Origin: Hyphomicrobiales bacterium
GTDB taxonomy: Bacteria; Pseudomonadota; Alphaproteobacteria; Rhizobiales; Beijerinckiaceae
Length of the DNA stretch: 64,000 nt
Assembly: GCA_027489535.1 (NCBI GenBank)
Contig: JAIXZO010000006.1
Span: forward strand, 124,001 to 188,000
Direction: 5' to 3'
Program-made: the position numbers and the translations under genes
Shown here: one piece after another, positions 1 through 7,912 of the stretch
Layout: the number at the start of each line of letters is the position of its first letter
How positions within the stretch are numbered: the first letter of the stretch is position 1
Notes under the pieces: model-generated
The model's database searches: none
Told to the model about the DNA's origin: nothing
What the model saw: the letters and a program-made list of their open reading frames with translations, nothing else

Positions 1-534
1 CTTCACCAAACCGCCGCAGGCCTCGCAGACCGGGGGACGCCCGGTCTCGGCGATGCACCGGCGGACGTGGGCGAGTTCGACGCGGGCCTTGCAGTCGAGA
101 CATGCGGCATAGGTGCCGTTTCCGTGAAGTTCGATGACGCGCTCCTGCGGCACGCCCGCCCTTTCATGCAGGCCGTCGATGTTCTGGGTGATCACCGCCC
201 CGACGCGCCCCTGCCGCACCCAATCCGCCAAGGTGCGGTGAACGCGACCGGGCTGCACCTCGCCATGCACGTCGTCGATGGCGAATTTCCGACGCCAAGC
301 CTCGAGCCGGGTGTCCTCGCTCGCCAGAAAGTCCGCAAACCGGATGGGCTTGTGCACCCGCCACGGGCTCCCCGGCGAACGGAAATCGGGCACCCCGCAT
401 TCCGTGGACACGCCCGCCCCGGTGAAGGCCGTGATGCGCGACGCGCCGCGGACGAGTGCCGTCAACTGACCGATGGCTTCCGTTGTTCTGCCCATGCTCG
501 ACCGCCGTATCGCGAAATCATCCGACCCGTTCAT
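1..534 (-). CDS. Sir2-family NAD-dependent protein deacylase (C-terminus cut off by window edge)
   Basis: Sirtuin that removes acyl groups from lysines using NAD+. Read on the minus strand, the protein shows the NAD-binding GAGVSTECGVPDFRS motif, then TQNIDGLHERAG, then the catalytic-histidine segment ELHGN, and two zinc-ligand pairs, CLDC and CEAC. The reading frame runs off the left edge of the window directly after the second Cys pair, so the C-terminal part is missing. Two in-frame ATGs are possible, at 534 and 495. The second leaves about 15 residues before the Rossmann strand, which is also normal for the family, and neither has a strong ribosome-binding site. It is divergent from the glycosyltransferase at 605 and shares an intergenic region holding a 15-bp palindrome. 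Family call is firm; the substrate cannot be told. Confidence 0.9.
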   Translation of the reverse strand, partial: MNGSDDFAIRRSSMGRTTEAIGQLTALVRGASRITAFTGAGVSTECGVPDFRSPGSPWRVHKPIRFADFLASEDTRLEAWRRKFAIDDVHGEVQPGRVHRTLADWVRQGRVGAVITQNIDGLHERAGVPQERVIELHGNGTYAACLDCKARVELAHVRRCIAETGRPPVCEACGGLVK

Positions 535-563
535 CGGGCCGCTATCGTTGACCGGACCAGAAC

Positions 564-578
564 CTTACGTTACGTAAG
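564..578. promoter_or_regulatory. Perfect 15-bp palindrome, putative operator (copy 1)
   Basis: CTTACGTTACGTAAG: 7-bp arms CTTACGT and ACGTAAG around one central T. It sits between the divergent Sir2 gene and the glycosyltransferase at 605, 26 nt upstream of the latter's ATG and just before its GGAGG ribosome-binding site. An identical 15-mer occurs at 3350-3364, and I noticed no third copy in the window. Position and symmetry suggest a dimeric repressor site. The regulator is unknown. Confidence 0.55.
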
Positions 579-604
579 ATTGGGGCTCGATCGGAGGTTT
601 TTAA

Positions 605-1552
605 ATGCCGGAAACGAGTTCCTTCAGCGGCTTTTCCATCGCGGTCGTCCTGCCTTGCTACAATGAGGAGCGCTCCATCGCGGATGTCGTGCAGGACTTC
701 CGAGATGCCTTGCCGGAAGCCCGCATCTACGTCTTCGACAACGCGTCGAACGACCGGACGGCCGAGATCGCGCAGGCCTCGGGCGCGATGGTGGTGCATG
801 AGCCCAGACGCGGCAAGGGCAACGTCGTGCGTCGCATGTTCGCGGAAGTCGACGCCGACATCTACGTCATGGCGGACGGCGACGGCACATACGACGCCGC
901 AGGCGCCCCGGCCCTCGTCCGCGAATTGATCGCCAAGCGTCTCGACATGGTGGTCGGCACCCGCGCGGGCGTCACGGACGACGCCGGCCGGCGCGGTCAC
1001 GCCGTCGGCAACCGCATATTCAACTCGCTCTTTCGACACCTGTTCGGAAACGACTTTTCGGACATCTTCTCCGGCTATCGGGTTCTTTCGCGGCGCTTCG
1101 TGAAAAGCTTTCCGGCTCTCTCCCCGGGATTCGAGATCGAGACCGAGATGTCGGTCCACGCAGGGCAATTGCGGATGCCCGTCGGCGAAATCGCCCTGCC
1201 CTACGGTCGCCGGCTCGAAGGATCGCCGAGCAAGCTGCGCACATTCACGGACGGCTTCAAGATTCTGCTGACCTTCCTGCTGCTGCTGCGCGAGACGCGA
1301 CCGACGGTGTTCTACGGCGTTCTGGCCGCCTTCTGCGCCGTGCTCGGCTTCGTTCTGGCGTTCCCGGTCTTGATCACCTTTTTGGAGACCGGCCTCGTGC
1401 CCCGCCTGCCTACGGCCGTCCTCGCCACCGGTCTGGTGATCATGGCGGGATTGCTGATGGTCTGCGGCCTGATCTTGGGATCGCTCACCTTCTCCCGCGT
1501 CGAGCAGAAGCGGATCCTCTATCTCGGCATCCCCGGGCCGAAATGGCAGTGA
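605..1552 (+). CDS. GT2-family glycosyltransferase, GtrB/DPM1-like
   Basis: Predicted polyprenyl-phosphate sugar transferase, 315 aa. The GT-A fold is seen in VVLPCYNEE (about residues 14-22) and the metal-binding DGDGTYD (91-97). Two hydrophobic helices near residues 235-315 anchor the C-terminus, as in GtrB bactoprenol glucosyltransferases. The ATG at 605 has a GGAGG ribosome-binding site 13 nt upstream. The 3' end overlaps the GtrA gene by 10 nt (ATGGCAGTGA), so the two are translationally coupled: GtrB-type enzymes load a sugar on undecaprenyl phosphate and GtrA flips it across the membrane. The sugar and the final acceptor cannot be deduced. A palindrome at 564-578 lies in its promoter region. 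Confidence 0.85.
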   Translation: MPETSSFSGFSIAVVLPCYNEERSIADVVQDFRDALPEARIYVFDNASNDRTAEIAQASGAMVVHEPRRGKGNVVRRMFAEVDADIYVMADGDGTYDAAGAPALVRELIAKRLDMVVGTRAGVTDDAGRRGHAVGNRIFNSLFRHLFGNDFSDIFSGYRVLSRRFVKSFPALSPGFEIETEMSVHAGQLRMPVGEIALPYGRRLEGSPSKLRTFTDGFKILLTFLLLLRETRPTVFYGVLAAFCAVLGFVLAFPVLITFLETGLVPRLPTAVLATGLVIMAGLLMVCGLILGSLTFSRVEQKRILYLGIPGPKWQ

Positions 1553-1935
1553 AGGAAAAGCTCGCCAAATTCGTCGTCGCGGGGGGCGTCGGCTTTGCGG
1601 TCGATGCCGGGCTGTTGTGGCTCCTTCTCGAAGCCGGGCTGCCGAGCCTGCCCGCCCGTCTTTTGTCCCTCGCCCTCGCTTTGCTGACCACTTGGCGGAT
1701 CAATCGACGCTTCGCCTTCCGCACCGAAGGACGCGGCAGCGTCGGGGAGTTCGCCAAATATCTCTCGGTCGGCCTGTCGACGAGCGTGCTGAATTACCTG
1801 TCCTTCGCCGCGCTCGTCGTACTGGCGCAAGTCCCGCCCTTGGTCGCGCTCGCGGCGGCCTCGCTGCTTGCGCTGACGTTCTCGTTCCTCGGTTACGACC
1901 GGTTCGTCTTCGGCGAACGCTCATCCAAGGAGTGA
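1543..1935 (+). CDS. GtrA-family flippase-like membrane protein
   Basis: Small 130-aa integral membrane protein with four hydrophobic segments. The pattern [20 protein letters not shown] at the N-terminus and the motif [11 protein letters not shown] after the second helix are typical of the GtrA family, which is thought to translocate lipid-linked sugars across the inner membrane. It begins inside the last codons of the upstream GT2 gene and so is almost certainly co-expressed. Its last 43 nt overlap, on the opposite strand, the 3' end of the 469-aa membrane protein gene, an unusually long convergent overlap between two apparently real genes. Confidence 0.85.
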   Translation: MAVKEKLAKFVVAGGVGFAVDAGLLWLLLEAGLPSLPARLLSLALALLTTWRINRRFAFRTEGRGSVGEFAKYLSVGLSTSVLNYLSFAALVVLAQVPPLVALAAASLLALTFSFLGYDRFVFGERSSKE

Positions 1936-3302
1936 GGCAGGCCGGCATGGTCCAGCCTGTTTCGGCTTTCGAGGCCGAGGATCAGCATGATCCACCCCGC
2001 CGCGATCCACCAGACGAAGCTCCGCACCATGAACTCCGAATGGATCGTGGAGTGATTGCGGAAGACGAGGTGCCACGCCGTCAACAACAAGACCGACACG
2101 GTCAGCGCGACGCCCGTCTCCCGTCGCACGGGATCGATCGCACCGCTCGCGAACAAGAGCCACCACCCGTAGAACAGCGCCGCAGTGCCCGCCGCCCCGT
2201 TCGCGAGGCCGAGCACGAGCGAACCCTGGCCGATATGGTCCGCCCGTCCGGCCAAGTGCAGGATCAGCTTCACCAATCCGAAATCGCCGTTGCCGACGCG
2301 CACGCCCAACTGGTCGCGCATGTTCTTCACGACGTCGGTGTGGAACACGTATTCCGCCGCCGCGATCTTGATCGCAAACATCGCGATCACCGCCAGCAGA
2401 GCCGCCGCCATGAAGTCGAGGATGCGGGGCAGAGCGAGCCGCCTGTCGTTCTCGTTTTCGATGTCGAGCCCGATCAGACCGACGCCGCCGGCGAAGGCGA
2501 GCGGCAACTGTCCGGTCCAGAATTCGAGCGCAGTGATCAGCGCGAAGAACACCGCCGTGATCGCCGTCAGCTTCGCGCGGCTCATGCGCACGGGACGGCC
2601 GAACAGGAGCACCGCGAACAGGGCGTAGACCACCGGATCGGCCAAGCCGATCGAGAACCCCTGCGCGTAGAATTCCACGCCGCCGAATCCGAGGATCATC
2701 CCGAACAGGATTACCCCCGCCAACATCCTGCGCCGCCGCGCGAAGGGGATGGTGCCATGCTTGATCCAACGCCACAGCGCGACCGCCAGAATCGCGAGGA
2801 TCACGGCGTAGTTCAGCGCCGACAGCAGCGTGCGATAGCCCGCGACGCCCAAGGCCGGCACCAAGGCCGCCGCCGGCGCCGCGAACCCCGAGATGTAGCG
2901 GTGATAGGGCAACGCGTCGAAATCGCCGCGTCGGCCGTCCATGACCACGGCGTGGAGCGCCTTGCACGCATCCGAATCCGTGGTCGTCGTGCCTTTCGGC
3001 GTCAGGATCATCGGCGAGACGATCATTTCCGCACGCGGCCGGCCGAGGTCCATCGCCATCATCAGGATCAGGCAATCGTTCCACGTCAGCGCGCCGATGC
3101 GGCGGTCGGGGTCGTAGACGTGATGGTCGGGCAGGATGCCGGTCGTAAAAGCCGCGCGCATGCGCTCGTCGAGCTTGCCCGCCGGCGCGGGCAGCAGCAG
3201 CGCGTTCAGCCCGAAAACGGCGGCCATCATCAAGGCCGCCGCCGCGACCGACGAGGGGATCGCCGCCAGCAGGGACCGACCCGCGTTCCGAAAAAAGCCC
3301 AT
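1893..3302 (-). CDS. Polytopic membrane protein of unknown function, possible GT-C/GtrC-type transferase
   Basis: 469 aa with roughly ten hydrophobic helices. A first helix at about residues 10-38 is followed by a long, presumably periplasmic loop containing acidic pairs (DERM, DPDRR), then a run of helices. I do not recognise a named family. The layout (first helix, large external loop with acidic residues, many helices) is that of GT-C transferases. GtrC proteins of O-antigen glucosylation modules are of similar size and sit beside GtrA/GtrB, so the neighbours make a terminal transferase role attractive, but this is inference. The gene is convergent with and overlaps the GtrA gene by 43 nt. 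Its start lies 47 nt from a palindrome identical to the one before the GT2 gene. Confidence 0.7.
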   Translation of the reverse strand: MGFFRNAGRSLLAAIPSSVAAAALMMAAVFGLNALLLPAPAGKLDERMRAAFTTGILPDHHVYDPDRRIGALTWNDCLILMMAMDLGRPRAEMIVSPMILTPKGTTTTDSDACKALHAVVMDGRRGDFDALPYHRYISGFAAPAAALVPALGVAGYRTLLSALNYAVILAILAVALWRWIKHGTIPFARRRRMLAGVILFGMILGFGGVEFYAQGFSIGLADPVVYALFAVLLFGRPVRMSRAKLTAITAVFFALITALEFWTGQLPLAFAGGVGLIGLDIENENDRRLALPRILDFMAAALLAVIAMFAIKIAAAEYVFHTDVVKNMRDQLGVRVGNGDFGLVKLILHLAGRADHIGQGSLVLGLANGAAGTAALFYGWWLLFASGAIDPVRRETGVALTVSVLLLTAWHLVFRNHSTIHSEFMVRSFVWWIAAGWIMLILGLESRNRLDHAGLPHSLDERSPKTNRS

Positions 3303-3349
3303 GCCTGCGCCCGTCCTTCGTCGTTCGACCTGACGGCGAAGGTGCAGAA

Positions 3350-3364
3350 CTTACGTTACGTAAG
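3350..3364. promoter_or_regulatory. Perfect 15-bp palindrome, putative operator (copy 2)
   Basis: Same 15-mer CTTACGTTACGTAAG as at 564-578. It lies in the divergent intergenic region between the 469-aa membrane protein (start 3302) and purU (start 3426). The two copies therefore bracket the glycosyltransferase/GtrA/membrane-protein block, each at the promoter of a terminal gene. Being symmetric, it could also act on purU. Confidence 0.55.
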
Positions 3365-3425
3365 CAAGCACGACCTCGGCCTTGGGCGATTGACGCGCCG
3401 CGCGCGCGCGGTCATTGAGGCGCTC

Positions 3426-4283
3426 ATGTCGACGCGTCACATCCTCACTCTCTCCTGCCCCAACCGCCGCGGAATCGTGGCGGCCGTGTCCGGCCTCATC
3501 TTCCAGGCCGGCTTCAACATTTACGACGCCGAGCAATTCGACGACGGCGAGACCGCGCGCTTCTTCATGCGCGTCGGCTTCAATGCGACGGACGGCGCGG
3601 ATTTCGATGCGTTCCGACGCGGCTTCGACGTCGTGGCGGCGCAATTCGACATGCAATGGACGCTGCGCGATCCCGATGCGTTGCCGCGCGTGCTGATCAT
3701 GGTCTCGAAATTCGACCATTGCCTCGCGGACCTGCTCTACCGCGTGCGCATCGGCGAATTGCGCATGCAGATCTGCGCCATCGTCTCGAACCATCCGCGC
3801 AGCGCCTATGCTCATCTCGATTTCGACGGCATCCCCTTCCACCATCTGCCGGTCGAGAAGGACCGCAAGGCGGAGCAGGAAGACGCCGTCTGGAAGCTGG
3901 TGCAGGACACCGGCAGCGAACTCGTCGTGCTCGCGCGCTACATGCAGGTGCTCAGCGACGCGCAGGCCCGCCGGCTGGAAGGCCGCTGCATCAACATCCA
4001 CCACTCGTTCCTGCCCGGTTTCAAGGGTGCGAAGCCCTATCATCAGGCGCATGCCCGCGGCGTGAAGGTGATCGGCGCAACGGCGCATTACGTCACCGGC
4101 GCGCTCGACGAAGGCCCGATCATCGAACAGGACGTGGAGCGGATTTCGCATCGCGACACGCCCGACGATCTCGTGCGCAAGGGCCGCGACATCGAACGCC
4201 GCGTCCTCGCGCGCGCCGTCGCCTGGCATCTGGAAGGGCGCGTGCTGCCCAACGGCTCGAAGACCGTCGTCTTCCCCGCCTGA
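3426..4283 (+). CDS. purU: Formyltetrahydrofolate deformylase
   Basis: Hydrolyses 10-formyl-THF to formate and THF, balancing one-carbon pools and supplying formate for purine synthesis. 285 aa, the usual length. The N-terminal ACT domain spans about residues 3-80 ([20 protein letters not shown]). The formyltransferase domain follows, with catalytic Asn190 and His192 in [10 protein letters not shown] and Asp228 in GALDEGPI. The frame is open far upstream, but ATG 3426 is where homology to the ACT domain starts. The gene reads away from the divergent membrane-protein gene, with a palindrome between them. It ends 4 nt from the convergent flavoprotein gene. Confidence 0.95.
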   Translation: MSTRHILTLSCPNRRGIVAAVSGLIFQAGFNIYDAEQFDDGETARFFMRVGFNATDGADFDAFRRGFDVVAAQFDMQWTLRDPDALPRVLIMVSKFDHCLADLLYRVRIGELRMQICAIVSNHPRSAYAHLDFDGIPFHHLPVEKDRKAEQEDAVWKLVQDTGSELVVLARYMQVLSDAQARRLEGRCINIHHSFLPGFKGAKPYHQAHARGVKVIGATAHYVTGALDEGPIIEQDVERISHRDTPDDLVRKGRDIERRVLARAVAWHLEGRVLPNGSKTVVFPA

Positions 4284-4287
4284 CCGG

Positions 4288-5229
4288 TCATCGCTCGGCG
4301 AAGGAACCGACCCTGCGGCGGGCCTCGTCCTCGTCGAGCAATTCCGAGTTGATCGCGAAGGCGGCCATCGCGCCTTCCGCCGCCGCCACGATCGCGAATT
4401 GCAGCCGTCGCGACGCGTCGCCCGCCACGAACAGGCCGGGCACGTTGGTGCGTTCATAGGCGCGCGTATCCACCGTGCCCTTGGCGTTCATCTCGCAGCC
4501 GAGCATCTGCGCCAGAGGCGAGGCCTGCTGCGCCGCCAGCAGAATGAAGATCCCGCTCCGCGGCAATGCCCGCCCGTCCGCGAAATGGATGCGCGCCAGC
4601 CTGCCGCCCTCGGATTCGAGCCGCGTGATCGGCACTTCGTCGAGCGTGATGCTAGATGCCGCCAACCGATCCCGGTCGCTGTCCGGCATGTCCTTCCAGC
4701 CGTCCGTGCAGAGCACCACGTCGCGGCTCCACAAGCCGATCTCCACCGCGAAGCCCGCCGCCTTCGCACCGCGCGCATGCACGGCGAGCGGTTCGTCCCG
4801 GTGCTCCCAGCCGTGGCAGTAGGGACAGGTCCACACCGAACGTCCGAACAATTCGACGAAACCGGGCGCCTGCGGCAAATCGTGGTCCAGCCCCGTCGCC
4901 AGCAGCAGCTTACGCCCGCGATATTCCTCGTCGGACTTCGTCGTCACCACGAACAAGCCCGCCTCGCGGCGCACGTCCATCGCCTCCCGGTCGCGCAGGG
5001 TCACGCCGGGATAAGCCGCCAGCTCCGATCTCGCCTGCGCCCGGAACGACGCCGGAGAGGTTCCTTCCTGCGTGATGAAGCCGCGGATCTCGTCGTCGCC
5101 GGCGTTGCGCGGCCTGTTCGTGTCCAACAAAAGCACCCGCCGACGGCTCCGGCCGAGCACGAGCGCGGCGCTCAGCCCCGCCGGCCCGCCGCCCACGATG
5201 ATGCAGTCATGAAGCACGTCGGTGGGCAC
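4288..5229 (-). CDS. Thioredoxin-reductase-like flavoprotein with degenerate NADPH motif
   Basis: 313-aa two-domain FAD protein. The FAD-binding motif IVGGGPAGLSAALVLGR lies at about residues 11-27 and the C-terminal FAD motif NVPGLFVAGDAS near residue 265. A redox-active CPYC sits at residues 135-138, the position of CATC in TrxB. The NADPH-binding segment that should follow (GGGNTAVEEA in E. coli TrxB) reads HARGAKAAGF, and the HRR arginine motif is absent. The enzyme may therefore use another donor, or act as an oxygen-dependent dithiol oxidase like the TrxR-like disulfide oxidases. It is convergent with purU. Family call secure; reaction open. Confidence 0.85.
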   Translation of the reverse strand: MPTDVLHDCIIVGGGPAGLSAALVLGRSRRRVLLLDTNRPRNAGDDEIRGFITQEGTSPASFRAQARSELAAYPGVTLRDREAMDVRREAGLFVVTTKSDEEYRGRKLLLATGLDHDLPQAPGFVELFGRSVWTCPYCHGWEHRDEPLAVHARGAKAAGFAVEIGLWSRDVVLCTDGWKDMPDSDRDRLAASSITLDEVPITRLESEGGRLARIHFADGRALPRSGIFILLAAQQASPLAQMLGCEMNAKGTVDTRAYERTNVPGLFVAGDASRRLQFAIVAAAEGAMAAFAINSELLDEDEARRRVGSFAER

Positions 5230-5383
5230 GCAGGGCTCTCCTCGAAGGCTCGCAGCACAAACCGCGGAGACCCATCGGGGTTCCGCGAGCGAGGCCGTCC
5301 CGCGGCGTCCTGAACCAAGCCGTGTCGCGGGCGTTGACGGAGGAACTTTGCTTTCTCGTCTTCACCTGAAACGGAGACTTCCC

Positions 5384-5674
5384 ATGTTGAAATCCATCCG
5401 TCCGATCGTGGTCGCCGCCTTTGCCGGGCTCGCGACCGTCGCTTGTTCCACCACCGACGAACGCATCGCCGGGGCCGGCGTCGGCGCGGGCGCGGGCGCG
5501 GTCGTCGCGGGCCCCGTCGGCGCCGTCGCGGGCGGCGCGGTGGGTGCGATCACCGGGCCCACCGTCGCGCGCAAGACCGGAGTCACGCAGCAGCGCCGCG
5601 TCCGTCGGACCACCACGACGACGACCCCGGACGGGACGAGCTCGACCACCACCACGACCACGCCCGCACGCTGA
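5384..5674 (+). CDS. Small glycine-zipper lipoprotein
   Basis: 96-aa predicted outer-membrane or periplasmic lipoprotein. A short signal peptide ends in a lipobox with the acylated Cys at ATVACSTT. A glycine-zipper stretch rich in GAGVGAGAGAVV and GAVAGGAVGAI follows (about residues 30-60), then a basic segment and a Thr-rich tail with two TTTTT runs. The frame extends upstream, but ATG 5384 has the nearby GGAGA ribosome-binding site and starts the signal peptide. Such glycine-zipper lipoproteins are common in Rhizobiales and usually annotated as hypothetical. A strong terminator follows directly. No function can be assigned. Confidence 0.75.
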   Translation: MLKSIRPIVVAAFAGLATVACSTTDERIAGAGVGAGAGAVVAGPVGAVAGGAVGAITGPTVARKTGVTQQRRVRRTTTTTTPDGTSSTTTTTTPAR

Positions 5675-5680
5675 GGCTTC

Positions 5681-5716
5681 GCGCGCCGAAGCGTCCTGCG
5701 CCTCGGCGCGCTTTTT
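5681..5716 (+). terminator. Rho-independent terminator after the lipoprotein gene
   Basis: Stem GCGCGCCGA (5681-5689) pairs with TCGGCGCGC (5703-5711) and is followed by TTTTT. It begins 7 nt after the stop codon of the small lipoprotein. Confidence 0.75.
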
Positions 5717-5765
5717 CGTCCCTGCGTGAAGGAATTGGTAACCGCGGACAGGTCACGTTCCGGCC

Positions 5766-6086
5766 ATGTTCAAGACCGTAATTCCGGCCGCCATGAGCCT
5801 TCGATTCTCCGCATTCGCCGCCCTCGCCTTCGTTGCGACGATCTCGTCGGGTGCGTCGGCGCGCGACAACCGTTTCTTCCTTCCGGCGAACGACGGCTAC
5901 GGGCTCGCCGAGTGCCTCGACGGCAATGCCGCATGCGGCCGCGTCGTCGCGGACGCCTGGTGCGAAGCCAAGGGCTTCAAGGCGGCGGAGGCTTTCGGGC
6001 GTGCCGAACCGGCCGAGATCACCGCCTCCGTTTCGCTGCCGGCGCGCAGCCGCGCACCGGTCTTCGTCGTCACCTGCACGGATTGA
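5766..6086 (+). CDS. Small secreted protein, unknown
   Basis: 106 aa. A signal peptide (hydrophobic stretch about residues 10-30, cleavage near GASARDN) is followed by a short mature domain with four cysteines (AECLDG, NAACGR, DAWCEAKG, VTCTD) that could form two disulfides. Length and Cys pattern fit the many small periplasmic hypotheticals of Rhizobiales. I do not recognise a named family. An internal ATG at 5793 would shorten the signal peptide but keep the mature protein. It is convergent with the CreA-family gene, 4 nt apart. No function is proposed. Confidence 0.65.
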   Translation: MFKTVIPAAMSLRFSAFAALAFVATISSGASARDNRFFLPANDGYGLAECLDGNAACGRVVADAWCEAKGFKAAEAFGRAEPAEITASVSLPARSRAPVFVVTCTD

Positions 6087-6090
6087 CGGC

Positions 6091-6597
6091 TCAACCCGTC
6101 ACGAATTCGCCGCAACGCGGCGTCGCGCCGCCCGCTCCCCACGGCATGATGGGGACTGCGGAGGTGGAATTCTTCGGCGAACCCTCGATCAGCCTGTCCG
6201 AATAGACGAGATAGACGAGAACGTTGTTGCGCGCGTCGCAACCGCGCACGATCTGCATCTTCTTGAAGATCAGAGAGCGCGACTGGCGAAACACGACCGC
6301 GCCCTGCTCGAACTTCTCCTTGATCACGATGGGGCCGACCTGTCTGCACGCCAGCGAGACGTCGGACACCTCTTCGGCCACGCCGATCATGCCCTTTACG
6401 CCGCCCCGCTCGGGCACCGTGTAATAGCAGGCGACGCCCTGCACGCCCGGATCCTCGATCGTATAGGTCGCGAGCTTGTCGTCCGGCGTCAGCATTTTCC
6501 ACACGGTCGACTTGCGGAAGATCAGTTCGGGCTCCTGCGCCGCGGCCGGCATGAGCGCGGCGAAAACGGCGAGGGCGGCGGCGGCAATGCGTTTCAT
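6091..6597 (-). CDS. CreA-family periplasmic protein
   Basis: 168 aa with a cleavable signal peptide ending at about AAAQEPE. The mature part matches the CreA family in order: a KMLTPDDKLATYTIEDPGV segment, VACYYTVPERGGVKG, EEVSDVSLACRQVGP, VVFRQSRSLIFKKMQIVRG, then LVYLVYSDRLIEGSPKNS and AVPIMPW near the end. These are the conserved blocks of E. coli CreA (YjjA/CreA, DUF1131-like annotation in some databases), a periplasmic protein of uncertain role. The C-terminal tail after MPW (GAGGATPRCGEFVTG) is slightly longer than in E. coli. No creBCD genes are nearby, so a link to CreBC control is not supported here. Confidence 0.85.
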   Translation of the reverse strand: MKRIAAAALAVFAALMPAAAQEPELIFRKSTVWKMLTPDDKLATYTIEDPGVQGVACYYTVPERGGVKGMIGVAEEVSDVSLACRQVGPIVIKEKFEQGAVVFRQSRSLIFKKMQIVRGCDARNNVLVYLVYSDRLIEGSPKNSTSAVPIMPWGAGGATPRCGEFVTG

Positions 6598-6787
6598 CGG
6601 GCGTCTCCGAGGAGCGGTGTTTCACCGCGGATGTTCGGAAGGGTAGATGGTCATTGCCCGCCGGACTTGCCATAAGGGGCGGGCTCGTGTCTTGAAGACG
6701 CTTCAAACGCCGGAAGGTCGCCGCCGTCCTCACTTTCGGCGCGTTTGCGCTTCAGGTCTGCCTATCGTCGTCGCCGAGGGACCAACG

Positions 6788-7909
6788 ATGTTCGACCGCC
6801 TGACCCGCGCGGGATTGGCTTTGGCCTTCGTGGCCGCGGCACTGCCCGCTCTGGCACAGTCGCCTTATTGCGACCGGCTGCGCGGCGAACTCGCATCCGT
6901 CGAACGCGCCGCCGCGACTTCGGGGTCGTCTCAGGCCGCGTCGTCGATCCGCCGTCTCCAGTCCGAACTCGACCGCACGATCTCATATGCGCGCTCCATC
7001 GGCTGCCAGAACCAGCGTCGCTTCGTTTTGTTCGGCGAGCCGAACCAGCCGCAATGCCAGCAGCTCGAGCGCCAGATCAACCAGCTCGAATCCAACCTCG
7101 CCTCGCTCGAGGCCGAGGCCGGCCGCACGGCCACAGGTTCGCTGGAAACGCGGCGCTCGGCGCTCCTCGCAGCCATCGACGCCAATTGCCGCAGCGCCGC
7201 GCCGGGCGGCCAGCGCGGGCTGTTCGACCTTCTCTTCGGCGGCGGTCAGGGCCCGATGATCATCGAGGAAATGCCGGATACGCCGCTCGGCAGCCCGGAT
7301 TTCGGCGGCGGGGCGCGGACGATCTGCGTCCGCAAATGCGACGGCTATTATTTCCCGATCAGCTCCAATGCGAGCTCGTCGCGCTACGGCATCGATGCCG
7401 ATCTCTGCCGCAGCTCGTGCCCGGCCGCCGAAACGGCGCTTTACGTGCAGCCGGTCGGCAAGGACGTGGACACGGCGGTCGCCGTCGAGGGCGGCGCCCC
7501 CTATTCGGCGCTGCCGAACGCCTTGAAATACCGCAAGGCCTTCGACTCGACCTGCACGTGCAAACGGCAGGGACAAAGCTGGACGGAAGCCTTGGCGGAA
7601 GCCGAGCGCGTCCTCGCCGTCAACGGCCGTTCCGACGCCATCGTGACCGAACAGAAGTCTCTCGAATTGTCGCGCCCGCGCACCAATACGCCGGCCGCGA
7701 AGGCGGGCGCCGCGCCGCGTGCGGGTTCTGCCCCGCCCGCAGCCTCGGGCGGCCAAGCCGCGACGGTATTGCCGGGAGCGCCCGGCTCGTCCGTCGCGCC
7801 CACGGGGCAGACCGTCGAAACCGTCGGGCCTGACGGGCAGAAGCGCACGATCCGCGTGATCACCCCGACGGGCGGTGCGTCCGCCGCCGCCCAGCCGCAG
7901 ACGCGCTGA
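6788..7909 (+). CDS. DUF2865-type secreted protein
   Basis: 373 aa with signal peptide (cleavage near ALAQSPY). An N-terminal helical, coiled-coil-like region (about 25-130) contains paired Cys (PYCDRL, SIGCQNQ, PQCQQLE) and repeated LESNLASLEAEA heptads. The conserved core TICVRKCDGYYFPIS ... DADLCRSSCPAAETALYV ... STCTCKRQG is characteristic of the DUF2865 family, largely restricted to Rhizobiales, with cysteines probably disulfide-bonded. The C-terminus is Ala/Pro/Gly-rich and low in complexity. The frame is open upstream, but ATG 6788 begins the signal peptide. It is convergent with gltX, 3 nt away. The family's function is unknown. Confidence 0.8.
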   Translation: MFDRLTRAGLALAFVAAALPALAQSPYCDRLRGELASVERAAATSGSSQAASSIRRLQSELDRTISYARSIGCQNQRRFVLFGEPNQPQCQQLERQINQLESNLASLEAEAGRTATGSLETRRSALLAAIDANCRSAAPGGQRGLFDLLFGGGQGPMIIEEMPDTPLGSPDFGGGARTICVRKCDGYYFPISSNASSSRYGIDADLCRSSCPAAETALYVQPVGKDVDTAVAVEGGAPYSALPNALKYRKAFDSTCTCKRQGQSWTEALAEAERVLAVNGRSDAIVTEQKSLELSRPRTNTPAAKAGAAPRAGSAPPAASGGQAATVLPGAPGSSVAPTGQTVETVGPDGQKRTIRVITPTGGASAAAQPQTR

Positions 7910-7912
7910 ACC

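Noticed and set aside
1617-3425. Upstream in-frame extension of purU (over 600 codons)
   Set aside because: It runs antisense to the 469-aa membrane protein and lacks any similarity; the ACT domain starts at 3426.
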